A stretch of 64,000 nt of DNA from Lentisphaerota bacterium (lineage in GTDB: Bacteria > Verrucomicrobiota > Lentisphaeria > Victivallales > Victivallaceae), in contig SUWD01000007.1 of the NCBI GenBank assembly GCA_015061685.1, positions 1-64,000 of the forward strand, written 5' to 3'. The position numbers and the translations under genes are program-made. Below the pieces are notes generated by a model. It worked only from the letters and a program-made list of their open reading frames with translations, had not been told where the DNA came from and ran no database searches. Below, piece after piece: positions 44,967-52,797 of this stretch; positions within the stretch are counted from its first letter, which is position 1; every line of letters begins with the position of its first letter.

Positions 44967-46427
44967 TCACATATTATCCAAAAGCCAGATAAAATCGTCT
45001 GCCGCCTCTTTCAAACTGCCCGGATAATCAGCTCCACCGCCAAGGCACATGAAACCGTCAAAATTACGGCAGCGGAAAATAGAAATCAATTCCTTGACCT
45101 CACCATTTCCCCTTGCCAATGTCTTGGCAGAACCATCCCAAATCCCGTCAACCAGATCCAACTGTCCGGCAATTTTGATAAATCTGCCGACACGATAGGA
45201 ATACAGGAACGGATTTTCTCCGGCTTTGGCAAAAGCTGCCGGATTGAAACATGCACGGCAAGCTGCCGGATTGAAACATGCACGGCAAGCTGCCGTAGAA
45301 GCAAAACCATTGACAAATGAGGATGCCGCAAGTGCAGTATGGTTGACATTCCGGAAAAGGACTTCTATTCCGGCTTCAGCGGCACATCTGGCAGAATCGA
45401 CCGCCCCAACCGGCAGAATCAGACGGGAAATACCGGCAGCTTTTGCCAGTTTGGTCAATTTTTCATCATCGTCCGGCACAACGACCGCACTCAACGCACT
45501 GATTTCAATACCTTCAGAACGTAATTCAGCAACAACTGCCTGCAATTTTTCTTCACTCATAAATGCACAGGCTTTTCCCTGAACGTAGTCCAATTCAATA
45601 AACTTTATTCCTGCCGCATTGAGATTTTCAACCATCTCCGGAACATAACGCCCTGCCAATTTGGATGATGCCGTAAGTTTGAAAGCTTCTTTGTTTATAC
45701 GGTCTGTAAAAATCGCTGCCCGCTGTTTAACACAATCGGCACATTCCGGATTGTCGCACAGCACAAATGCCGGATCTTCCTGACCGAGAGCAATACCGAG
45801 ATCAAAAAGATCTTTTGATTTGATCAAACGTACTTGAGCATTACCGATACGGTCGATTTTCATCACACCGGCTTCCCGGAAATAACGGTCAATACCGATA
45901 AAATCACGATGCGGTCCGGGATAATATTTCCACGTTTTGCTGATCGTTTCTCCCGCAGGAGTAGTAAATGTGGCTGTCTCATCATTGAGGTAAGGAAGTT
46001 CCAGCAATGCTTCAATGCCGTGCAGAGAGGTATTACGATCCTGATCGCATCCCAAAAGACAGACATAACCACCCATTTCAGCAAGACGGGTAAACGGAGT
46101 GTCTTTACCATGAGCTGTGTCAGCCCGCCAATGATCATGACAGATCGCCTCGGCATCAGCTCCCAAAGCTGCCAATGTGCCAACCGGACAGGGACTGATT
46201 ATTGCTCCGGGACGTTTTTTGAGAGTATCGGTCAATATCCCCAAGGCTCCAAAAACCGGAACCAGCAAAGTTCCTTCGCTGCCGAGTACCTCAATAAATG
46301 CGTCAATTACCGCATCCGGGCCACCATCGACCTTGCCCAGACTCAAAAGTGAACTGTGAAGCAGAACCTTGTCCCCTTTGGTCAAGCCGATTCTCTGCAA
46401 ACCGGCAATAATTTCCTGTTTTGTCAT
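44967..46427 (-). CDS. AAC(3)-type acetyltransferase fused to TIM-barrel isomerase domain
   Basis: 486 residues; AAGGATG upstream of ATG 46427. Residues 1-255 are an aminoglycoside N3-acetyltransferase-type (antibiotic_NAT) domain: GDKVLLHSSLLSLG, GTLLVPVF, DTAHGKDTPFTRLAEMGG, LLGCDQDRNTSLHGIE. Residues about 265-486 look like a sugar isomerase/epimerase TIM barrel (IKFIELDYVQGKA, ISRLILPVGAV, FIKIAGQLDLVDG, DFIWLLDNM). A CxxxxCxxC motif lies at the junction. A nine-residue unit, AACRACFNP, is repeated twice in frame. The natural substrate is probably a sugar amine, not an antibiotic. A cyclase-family gene follows upstream in the same operon. Confidence 0.75.
   Translation of the reverse strand: MTKQEIIAGLQRIGLTKGDKVLLHSSLLSLGKVDGGPDAVIDAFIEVLGSEGTLLVPVFGALGILTDTLKKRPGAIISPCPVGTLAALGADAEAICHDHWRADTAHGKDTPFTRLAEMGGYVCLLGCDQDRNTSLHGIEALLELPYLNDETATFTTPAGETISKTWKYYPGPHRDFIGIDRYFREAGVMKIDRIGNAQVRLIKSKDLFDLGIALGQEDPAFVLCDNPECADCVKQRAAIFTDRINKEAFKLTASSKLAGRYVPEMVENLNAAGIKFIELDYVQGKACAFMSEEKLQAVVAELRSEGIEISALSAVVVPDDDEKLTKLAKAAGISRLILPVGAVDSARCAAEAGIEVLFRNVNHTALAASSFVNGFASTAACRACFNPAACRACFNPAAFAKAGENPFLYSYRVGRFIKIAGQLDLVDGIWDGSAKTLARGNGEVKELISIFRCRNFDGFMCLGGGADYPGSLKEAADDFIWLLDNM
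45235..45288 (-). repeat. 27-base in-frame tandem duplication
   Basis: Two exact copies of a 27-base unit (GCTGCCGGATTGAAACATGC plus CACGGCAA without overlap of the shared bases; 45235-45261 and 45262-45288) add nine residues to the isomerase-like domain. Identity of the copies indicates a recent event. Confidence 0.85.
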
Positions 46428-46461
46428 TTGCTCATCCTTTTTTTATAATTGATTTGATTGG

Positions 46462-47088
46462 TTAAAATTCAGCGACCATCCGGCACGGTAATTGGGTTAT
46501 ACCGGGCATTTTGGCGAAAAGCACAGTCAACTCCACCTGCGGATTTTTCAACTTGTGCAGATTTACCGGCATACATACCGTGGTTATTCCGGCTCCGAAA
46601 AGTTTCAAAAAGACCCCGTGCAGAGCCTTGCTTTCATAAATATCGGAAACCAAGAGTCGGCATGGTGAATCAATTATCCATTCAACGGCACTGTCATCAA
46701 GGTAAACTGAACGCGGATCTATACCGGTCGGTTCTGTTTTTCCCAAGGCATTGATTATCAAAGCCGGAGTTTGAATTTCAGTACCTAAAGCATTTTTCAG
46801 ATCTGCCGCACTGACCGCCCCATGCCCACTGGCACAATCCAGATGGATCACACTTGCCGGAACTCTGAAAATATCCTCTAATGGACAGTTGTCGGCATAT
46901 AATCCATTGTCCGTTTCAGCAATATGACCGGGGAAATCAATATAAGTCCCACTCATACCATCATGATTCATCCGGTAAACCACTCCGGTATAACTGGTCA
47001 ATCCGGAACGTAAAAAAACTTCTTCCCGCTTTATTTCCGGAGCGAAACGCTCTCCTATAAACTCCCAGGTAAGATCAACAACCGGCAT
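46462..47088 (-). CDS. Cyclase-family (kynurenine formamidase-like) hydrolase
   Basis: 208 residues; TTGGAGAGG upstream of ATG 47088. The motif SGTYIDFPGHI (residues about 45-55) corresponds to the HxGTHxDxPxH metal-binding motif of the cyclase/formamidase family; the second position is Tyr instead of His and the first His lies in the preceding NHDG. DLTWEF at the start and a late HGVFLKLFGAGI also fit the family. It hydrolyses an amide or lactone. It is located between the lipoprotein gene and the AAC(3)-fusion gene with gaps of 17 and 34 bases. Confidence 0.75.
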   Translation of the reverse strand: MPVVDLTWEFIGERFAPEIKREEVFLRSGLTSYTGVVYRMNHDGMSGTYIDFPGHIAETDNGLYADNCPLEDIFRVPASVIHLDCASGHGAVSAADLKNALGTEIQTPALIINALGKTEPTGIDPRSVYLDDSAVEWIIDSPCRLLVSDIYESKALHGVFLKLFGAGITTVCMPVNLHKLKNPQVELTVLFAKMPGITQLPCRMVAEF

Positions 47089-47105
47089 AGAATCCTCTCC
47101 AAATT

Positions 47106-48863
47106 TTACCGGAAAGCCCGAATCATATCGACCGCATCCGGATTTTTCACTTTTATATTACGCCGCAACATCTCCCTTTCGGTATGCTGTTTCAAAGCGG
47201 CAGGAAATATGACAACGTCAAAATCCCGGTTCTTCAAAGCACCGAAAGCGATACCATGTTTTCCGGTGTATGTACTGCTCTCCCGTACCGCCAATCGTTT
47301 CAATTTCGGCAGATTACGGATAAAATCCAAATTAACAGTGGAGACAGCAAGAGATTCAACGGTCCATCCGCGGTAACGGTTCCAATTCAATTTCGGATCG
47401 ATCATGCCGACAGGTTTGCCATTTTTCGCTTCAACGCCCTGCCACACAGCAAGATGCTTTATCCCGTGAAGTTTGTTTAGGAAATTGATCGGTTCAGAGG
47501 TGTTCCAGCGGCAATTTTGAAACAGTGCAAGTCTTTCAATATGTTTGGACAGGAGAAAATTTTCCGGGACAGTACCGTTGCGTAAAACAAATTCTGTCAG
47601 CGGCATATCTTTACAGCTCATCCAGGCATCTCCGAAATCACCAATGCAGGAAAGACGCAGAATTTTCAACGGCATATCCTTCAGCAATTCCGGAGAAAAA
47701 TTGCCCGCAGTCAGACAGGTTATATCCAAAATCTCCGGTTTGATCCCGGCAAGGAAACGCCAATCGCTCAGCCGACGCAACGGTTTTAAGATCAATGTCT
47801 TAAGAGGAAGAGAATGGAGGATATTCAACGCCGCAGATTCCGTGTAAAAGCCGCTTAACTGCAAAAACTCAAGCGGCATATTCCGGAGAAATTCAAAACT
47901 GCTGCAATCTCCATGGATCCGCAAGCTTTTCAATGGTTTCCCGGCAAGAGAATCAAAATCAAAATTTCCGGCAAAAGCCTGAATCCCGACAGTATGCAAA
48001 TGCTCAAGTTTTTCCGGCAAAGCTGTCTTACCCAATGGAACCAACCGGGTATCATTCAAATAAAACTCCTCCAAATGCGGGATTTCTGCCTTTTCCAAAC
48101 CGCTGATTTCCATCCGGTCAACAATCAGCTTTTTTAATTTCGGCAGTTTGAGAGTGCTGAAATCTGCCGACTGAGCTGAAACAGTCCCCCGAATTTCCAA
48201 AATTTCCAAATCGGCAAATTTATTTATCAAATCGGCATTGAATTCCGGAGAAAAAGCGATATTTTCACACTCCAGTGTCTGCGGCTTACCGGGGATAATT
48301 GCAGATATCCTTCCCCAGAAAATTTCCTCAAAATCCAAATTCTGCGGAGTAAATGCCGTAATTTTTTCACTGCCGATTTTCAAGTAAGTTATCCGTTTAC
48401 CTGCCGGACAGACAACTTCCTGCCGGTCACGATCTTCTTTGGATGCTATTTTTTCCGGTTCAGACTTTTTCCCGGATTTAACTTGAGGTAATGCGGCAAC
48501 TTCCTCTTTCTTTTCAAGAATTTTTTCTACTGCCGCATTTCGGTCCCACAAAACAACTGAACCGAATTTCACCCGGTTGACGGTTGCGGGGATCTGCATC
48601 CGGTGGAATATTTCATCTTCACCGGAACGGCTCGCCACGGCTGAAAGAATTATTGTGTCTTTACCCTCATATTTGCCGCGGATATTATCAAGTCCCCAAA
48701 ACCATTCATCATATTCACCATGAATGTCGAGGAAACCGTTTTCCTTATATTCGGCACTTACAGATAAATATTTTTCATCCATATCTTTTGTTCCGGTGGA
48801 TGAACAACCGAAAACACCGGAAAGCACCAATAAAAAGAGCAGCAGTTTGCCGATTTTATTCAT
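47106..48863 (-). CDS. Leucine-rich lipoprotein
   Basis: 585 residues. ATG 48863 (GAGGG upstream) starts a lipoprotein signal: LFLLVLSGVFGCSS, lipid-modified Cys at about residue 20. After a beta domain and a charged K/E linker (about 115-150), the last 400 residues are degenerate leucine-rich repeats (LPKLKKLIVDRMEISG, IPHLEEFYLNDTRLV, PLKSLRIHGDCSSFEFL, MPLEFLQLSGFY, LPLKTLILKPL, MPLKILRLSCIG). Likely faces the periplasm or surface and binds protein or glycan. A strong promoter lies upstream at 48892-48920. First gene of the 47106-44967 operon. Confidence 0.8.
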   Translation of the reverse strand: MNKIGKLLLFLLVLSGVFGCSSTGTKDMDEKYLSVSAEYKENGFLDIHGEYDEWFWGLDNIRGKYEGKDTIILSAVASRSGEDEIFHRMQIPATVNRVKFGSVVLWDRNAAVEKILEKKEEVAALPQVKSGKKSEPEKIASKEDRDRQEVVCPAGKRITYLKIGSEKITAFTPQNLDFEEIFWGRISAIIPGKPQTLECENIAFSPEFNADLINKFADLEILEIRGTVSAQSADFSTLKLPKLKKLIVDRMEISGLEKAEIPHLEEFYLNDTRLVPLGKTALPEKLEHLHTVGIQAFAGNFDFDSLAGKPLKSLRIHGDCSSFEFLRNMPLEFLQLSGFYTESAALNILHSLPLKTLILKPLRRLSDWRFLAGIKPEILDITCLTAGNFSPELLKDMPLKILRLSCIGDFGDAWMSCKDMPLTEFVLRNGTVPENFLLSKHIERLALFQNCRWNTSEPINFLNKLHGIKHLAVWQGVEAKNGKPVGMIDPKLNWNRYRGWTVESLAVSTVNLDFIRNLPKLKRLAVRESSTYTGKHGIAFGALKNRDFDVVIFPAALKQHTEREMLRRNIKVKNPDAVDMIRAFR

Positions 48864-48891
48864 AAAAAATACCCTCATTTAGAACTTTAAT

Positions 48892-48920
48892 AATATAGCA
48901 CAGAGAGAAGTTAATTACAA
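48892..48920 (-). promoter_or_regulatory. Promoter of the lipoprotein operon
   Basis: TTGTAA (complement 48915-48920), 17 bases, TATATT (complement 48892-48897), about 30 bases before ATG 48863. Confidence 0.7.
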
Positions 48921-48948
48921 GGAATTCAATCGAAAATAATATTTTGAT

Positions 48949-49018
48949 ATTGTCTCATTTTTTGTAAAAAATATTTTCCTGCGGTGATGCATTGCGGGCA
49001 ATCTCCCGGCAAATTGAT
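48949..49018. repeat. Repeat family 2, left end only
   Basis: ATTGTCTCATTTTTTGTAAAA followed by CCTGCGGTGATGCATTGCGG and CTCCCGGCAAATTG, matching the left 70 bases of copy 2 (28508). No right end is present. Confidence 0.6.
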
Positions 49019-49091
49019 AACGGAAAAAGCGTACTCTTGCATTTGATTTTTCCTTGTGAACAGTTTATATGTGATTATGGAGGAAGATAAA

Positions 49092-49625
49092 ATGCAATTA
49101 TTCATATTGGATCACGACCCGGCACAAGCTGCCCGGATGTTGAGCGATATCCATCTGCGGAAAATGTGTCTGGAAACATCTCAAATCCTGTCTGCCCTGA
49201 TTACCAACAAAGGAGAAGAACTCCTGCCGGGAATGCCGAAAATCTGCAACCGGAATCACCCGGTAATAAAAGCTTTGGATAATACCGCAAAAATAAATTG
49301 GGTATTGTCTTATAATGATGAACTTCACCGGGAGTATTTCCGCCGTTTTCACAAGCATCATGCTTATTCGTTTTTATGCAGAGCATACAGAGAAAAACTT
49401 TTTTCAGTACTTGCGGGCGAATATGCAGATTTGTGGAGTTTCGCCAGAGCTTTCAAGGGTATAACAATAAGAACAAAAGATATTGTTGAAGCCTACCGGG
49501 AATATTACCGCTTTAAAAAATCCATCATCCGCAACTGGAAATATACCAACGCAGAAGAACCGGAATGGTTGAAGCCAATCACGGCAGAGGGATTCCCCCG
49601 CTGCGGACAAACTGTGCCGGAGTAA
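49092..49625 (+). CDS. Conserved small protein of unknown function (phage-like family)
   Basis: 177 residues from ATG 49092, eight bases after a perfect GGAGG. The opening MQLFILDHDPAQAARMLSDIHLRKMCLETSQILSA strongly resembles a family widespread in bacteriophages and bacteria with the pattern D-xHx-x-K-M-x-x-E-x-x-Q-x-L; no activity is established to my knowledge. HREYFRRFHKHHAYSF and AEEPEWLKP also look conserved. No signal peptide. It converges on the AraC gene 49579-50358 and the two coding regions overlap by 47 bases. Confidence 0.7.
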   Translation: MQLFILDHDPAQAARMLSDIHLRKMCLETSQILSALITNKGEELLPGMPKICNRNHPVIKALDNTAKINWVLSYNDELHREYFRRFHKHHAYSFLCRAYREKLFSVLAGEYADLWSFARAFKGITIRTKDIVEAYREYYRFKKSIIRNWKYTNAEEPEWLKPITAEGFPRCGQTVPE

Positions 49626-50358
49626 TGCCGAAATATTGCTTGAAAACTTTGGAAAAGTGATAACGATCGGCAAATCCCAGACGGTCAGCAGTCTCTTTGA
49701 TCGAGTAATCATTATACATCAGCAACTGTACAGCGTACTCCATTTTACGGTTCAAAAGCCATTTTTTCACCGGAACTCCGGTCGCTTTCAAAAATTGCCG
49801 CTGCAGCGTATTGACGCTGGTTCCGCACATTTTTGCCAAATCGGCACAATTTCCGGAAAATCCCGGATCATGATCTATTATCCGCACAGCTTTGTTGAAA
49901 ATTGAATTGCCGCGGTGTTCTCCGTCCGGCAGCAAACTCTGTTCCGGCATCAGCAGCAACGCCGCATTTACCACTGCCGATGCAGCCCATGTCAACTGTC
50001 TCTCGGAAAAGGAACTTAAATTTTCCGCTATATGCGGCAGAATGACCCGTTTCGCCTCAAACTTCCGGATCAAACGCTCCACGGGGATATCATCCAATAA
50101 GGAAAAATGAATGTAAAAATGGGCAAAGGGACGGTCTGCACCGGTGGAAAAAGGCGTTTGCGGCGGGATCAAAACTGCCAACTCCGGAGAAAGAACAAAT
50201 TTTTCCCCGTAAGATGATATCCACGCTCCCGGGTCCATATTCCAGTAAAAACGCCAGGTGGGAGTGCTGGCATTATTATATTGCCAGCGGGGAACGGATG
50301 GAACAAATGCGGTTTTTAAAATTTGTACAAAAAAACGCTCTTTGGGTGAATTTGACAT
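49579..50358 (-). CDS. AraC-family transcriptional regulator
   Basis: 259 residues. The N-terminal cupin-like half (LSPELAVLIPPQTPFSTGADRPFAHFYIHF) and the C-terminal AraC double helix-turn-helix (NCADLAKMCGTSVNTLQRQFLKATG, then SIKETADRLGFADRYHFSKVFKQYFGITPAQF) are both intact. It is divergent from the 50486 gene; promoters of the two overlap at a palindrome (50399-50413), so it probably controls the creatinase-like/amidohydrolase genes and itself. The weak ribosome site (A-rich) suggests low expression. Confidence 0.9.
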   Translation of the reverse strand: MSNSPKERFFVQILKTAFVPSVPRWQYNNASTPTWRFYWNMDPGAWISSYGEKFVLSPELAVLIPPQTPFSTGADRPFAHFYIHFSLLDDIPVERLIRKFEAKRVILPHIAENLSSFSERQLTWAASAVVNAALLLMPEQSLLPDGEHRGNSIFNKAVRIIDHDPGFSGNCADLAKMCGTSVNTLQRQFLKATGVPVKKWLLNRKMEYAVQLLMYNDYSIKETADRLGFADRYHFSKVFKQYFGITPAQFVRSGGIPLP

Positions 50359-50379
50359 CTTTTTTTTCGTTTTCTACAT

Positions 50380-50433
50380 TTGCATTAGCTGTTATTCAGT
50401 GTATAATATACACAAAGCAGGTTATTTTGTCAA
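50380..50433. promoter_or_regulatory. Overlapping divergent promoters with palindrome
   Basis: Minus strand: TTGACA (complement 50428-50433), 17 bases, TATATT (complement 50405-50410), for the AraC gene. Plus strand: TTGCAT (50380-50385), 16 bases, TATAAT (50402-50407), for 50486. Both -10 boxes lie in the palindrome GTGTATAATATACAC (50399-50413), so one bound protein could block both. Confidence 0.65.
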
Positions 50434-50485
50434 CCCCAAATGCAGGAAAATAAATTTCCTGTACAACTAAAAAAAGAGGTGAGCT

Positions 50486-51649
50486 ATGGCAGACACAATC
50501 TTAACTCAAGCTGAATTCGACAGCCGTGTACAACGTGCACAGGCTGTACTGGCAAAAACCGACTTGGACGCATTTCTGGTTTTTTCCACGGAATCTGAAC
50601 CCGCAGGTGTCCGGTATTTCTCCGATTACTGGCCCAGCTTTGAAACTGCCGGTGTCCTTATCCCCCGCAGCGGCGAAGCTGCTTTGATCATCGGCCCGGA
50701 ATCTCTGACTTACGCCTCCTCCCGTTCCAAATTGGCAACGGTTATTCAGACGATGGATTTCCGTGAATCATCCCAGCCCGATTATCCCGGTTCAGCACAT
50801 CCGGACTGGCAGGCAATCATGAAACGCTTTTCGGTGAAAAAACTCGGTATCACCGGATTTCACATGTTCCCCTATACCATTATGGTAAATATCGCTGAAG
50901 CTCTCGGCGGCATCCAGAATATCGTCAATGCCGATGCCATTCTGCGGCCGGTATTCATGAAAAAAAGTGCCCTCGAACTTGATTGCCTCCGGAAATCTGC
51001 AAAAATTTCCGAACTCGGCTTCAAAGCAGTCCTCGAAAATATCAAACCCGGCATGACCGAAGCTGAATTGTGCGGTATCGCCACTGCCGCCATGCTCGCC
51101 AACGGCGCAGAAGCTACCGGATACCCGGTATGGTGCTGTTCCGGTCCCAATTCCGATCAGGCGATCAGCCGTCCGTCTCTGCGTAAAGTCGGTACCGGTG
51201 AAATCATCCACTTCAGCGTCGGAGCTAAAGTTGAAGGTTACAGCAGCAGTATCGGCCGCCCCATCGTACTTGGCAAATGCCCCGATGAGATCCGCAAATT
51301 CATGCAGGTCGGTCTCGATGCTCTCAATATGACTTTTGACAGCATGAGAGCCGGTGTCAGAGCTGCCGATGTCGCCAAAAAAGTCCACGGCTACATCATT
51401 GATAAAGGTTACGGAGATGCGATCCTCTACGGTCCGGCACACGGCTGCGGTCAGATGGAGTGTGAGTATCCTTTCCTTGAAACCTCTTCCGACTATGTGC
51501 TTGAAGAAAATATGACCTTCATGGGAGACGTATTCCTCCATCGCAACAACATGGGATTCCGCTGGGAAGACGGCTTGATCGTCAAAGCTGAAGGCCCCGC
51601 TGAAGAACTCTCCAGCTTTGCCCGTCAGATCAATATTCTGGAGGTCTGA
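50486..51649 (+). CDS. Creatinase-like M24-fold hydrolase without metal ligands
   Basis: 387 residues; GAGGTGAGCT precedes ATG. Pita-bread fold: an N-terminal creatinase_N domain (about 1-150) and a C-terminal domain with ILYGPAHGCGQMECEYPFL and FRWEDGLIVKAEG. In metal-dependent aminopeptidases the two Asp ligands lie in DlGA and sDitR; here these read HFSVGA and SSSIGRP, and the usual ieP Glu is also absent, so it should be metal-free as creatinase is. The active-site-type His and the late Glu remain. It may cleave a C-N bond in a small molecule. Two bases separate it from the amidohydrolase gene. Confidence 0.8.
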   Translation: MADTILTQAEFDSRVQRAQAVLAKTDLDAFLVFSTESEPAGVRYFSDYWPSFETAGVLIPRSGEAALIIGPESLTYASSRSKLATVIQTMDFRESSQPDYPGSAHPDWQAIMKRFSVKKLGITGFHMFPYTIMVNIAEALGGIQNIVNADAILRPVFMKKSALELDCLRKSAKISELGFKAVLENIKPGMTEAELCGIATAAMLANGAEATGYPVWCCSGPNSDQAISRPSLRKVGTGEIIHFSVGAKVEGYSSSIGRPIVLGKCPDEIRKFMQVGLDALNMTFDSMRAGVRAADVAKKVHGYIIDKGYGDAILYGPAHGCGQMECEYPFLETSSDYVLEENMTFMGDVFLHRNNMGFRWEDGLIVKAEGPAEELSSFARQINILEV

Positions 51650-51651
51650 AA

Positions 51652-52440
51652 ATGATCATCGATATCCACGGTCATCTGGGCAATATCAATTTTGCTCCTT
51701 TCTGGCAGGCAGATGCCGCCACTTTGGAGAGATATTGTTCTGAATCCGGCGTCGATAAGCTCTGCGTATCGGCATCCCGTTCCATCATGTACGATGTAAA
51801 AGAGGGAAATCTTGAACTTGACAAAGCTCTGAAAGAGACGGAAAAACTTCTTGGCTATGTTGTTTATGATCCCATCTTCCCCGAATCCGTGGAAGATCTC
51901 GCACTGCTCAAAAGCAACAGTAAATTCCGCGGTGTAAAGATCCATCCGGATTACCACGGTTATTCACTGGATTCCAAGCGGTGCCGGGATCAGGTGGAGG
52001 CGATTGCCGATCAGACTCCGATGATGCTTTTTCACGTCTCCTGTATGCCGGGAACCGGTTTTTCTCCGGCACTGACAGTTGCGGATATCGCCAGTCATCA
52101 TCCGGATACCAAATTCGTCCTCGCCCACATGGCAGGAACTTATCAGAATGGCAATTATCCCTACTATCCCAATCTGGATTCTCTGGAAAAAGTTATGGAA
52201 AGAGAACTGGATAACGTCTTCGTTGATACTGCTCACTATTTGATGTATGTCTATCCCGGAGTAATGGAAAAAATGTATTCTCTTGCCGGAGCGGATCATA
52301 TCGTTTTCGGAACGGATGTTCCGCTGCAGGGTCCGATGCAGATGCGTTTTGCCATCGAAGCGATCCAGGCACTGGATATCCCGCAGGAAGATAAAGACAA
52401 GATATTTTTCAAAAATGCAGAGAAAATTCTCGGTATTTAA
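51652..52440 (+). CDS. Amidohydrolase-family (TIM-barrel) protein
   Basis: 262 residues; GGAGG nine bases upstream of ATG 51652. MIIDIHGHLGN carries the HxH motif; RGVKIHPDYHGY, MMLFHVSCMPG, FVLAHMAGTY and HIVFGTDVPLQGP supply the remaining conserved His and Asp residues of the PF04909 family. Cytoplasmic. Directly coupled with the creatinase-like gene, so the two probably act on consecutive steps of one small-molecule pathway. It resembles the 29677 amidohydrolase only at the family level. Confidence 0.85.
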   Translation: MIIDIHGHLGNINFAPFWQADAATLERYCSESGVDKLCVSASRSIMYDVKEGNLELDKALKETEKLLGYVVYDPIFPESVEDLALLKSNSKFRGVKIHPDYHGYSLDSKRCRDQVEAIADQTPMMLFHVSCMPGTGFSPALTVADIASHHPDTKFVLAHMAGTYQNGNYPYYPNLDSLEKVMERELDNVFVDTAHYLMYVYPGVMEKMYSLAGADHIVFGTDVPLQGPMQMRFAIEAIQALDIPQEDKDKIFFKNAEKILGI

Positions 52441-52449
52441 GTAATTGAT

Positions 52450-52770
52450 AATGTCCCAAATTTTGTAAAACCCCAGCAGGAGCTTATAAACAAACATTTC
52501 TGTTAACGTATGGAATATGTAATATAAGTTGTGATTTGTCAAACCGGCAAACACGGGTTCGATCCAACCGGCTTGTCAGGGCGTAGCTTTATGCGGAGAC
52601 TGATGGATGCAGTGTGAGGCAAGGTCGCGGGCAAATCAAGGCGGATATCGTACATGACTGCGAAAACGTCCGCAGATTTGCCAAGAGATTGCCCACAATG
52701 CACCACCGCCTCGTCACGGCGTAGTGCAACGGAGACGGAAGGAAAGATTTTTCACAAAAAATAAGACAAT
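52450..52770. mobile_element. MITE-like element, family 2 copy 3 (longest)
   Basis: About 321 bases, filling most of the 357-base gap. Ends AATGTCCCAAATTTTGTAAAA and TTTCACAAAAAATAAGACAAT are imperfect inverted repeats. It reads in the opposite orientation to copy 2 and shares AGGAGCTTATAAACAAACATT, AAACCGGCAAACACGGGTTC and GATTGCCCACAATGCACC with it; a segment around 52577-52600 is extra. It separates the 52798 gene from the two genes before it. Confidence 0.7.
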
Positions 52771-52797
52771 AACAAGTAATTTTCAAGGAGGAAAAAA

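Noticed and set aside
44967-46427. Aminoglycoside resistance gene
   Set aside because: The N-terminal domain is AAC(3)-like, but the fusion to an isomerase-like barrel and the metabolic operon context do not support a resistance role.
51964-52554. Long minus-strand frame opposite the amidohydrolase and repeat
   Set aside because: It is the reverse of a well-supported coding region joined to repeat DNA; no ribosome site.
52549-52585. GGTTCGATCC resembling a tRNA T-arm
   Set aside because: No five-base T stem, no anticodon arm or acceptor stem fits around it, and the segment belongs to repeat family 2.
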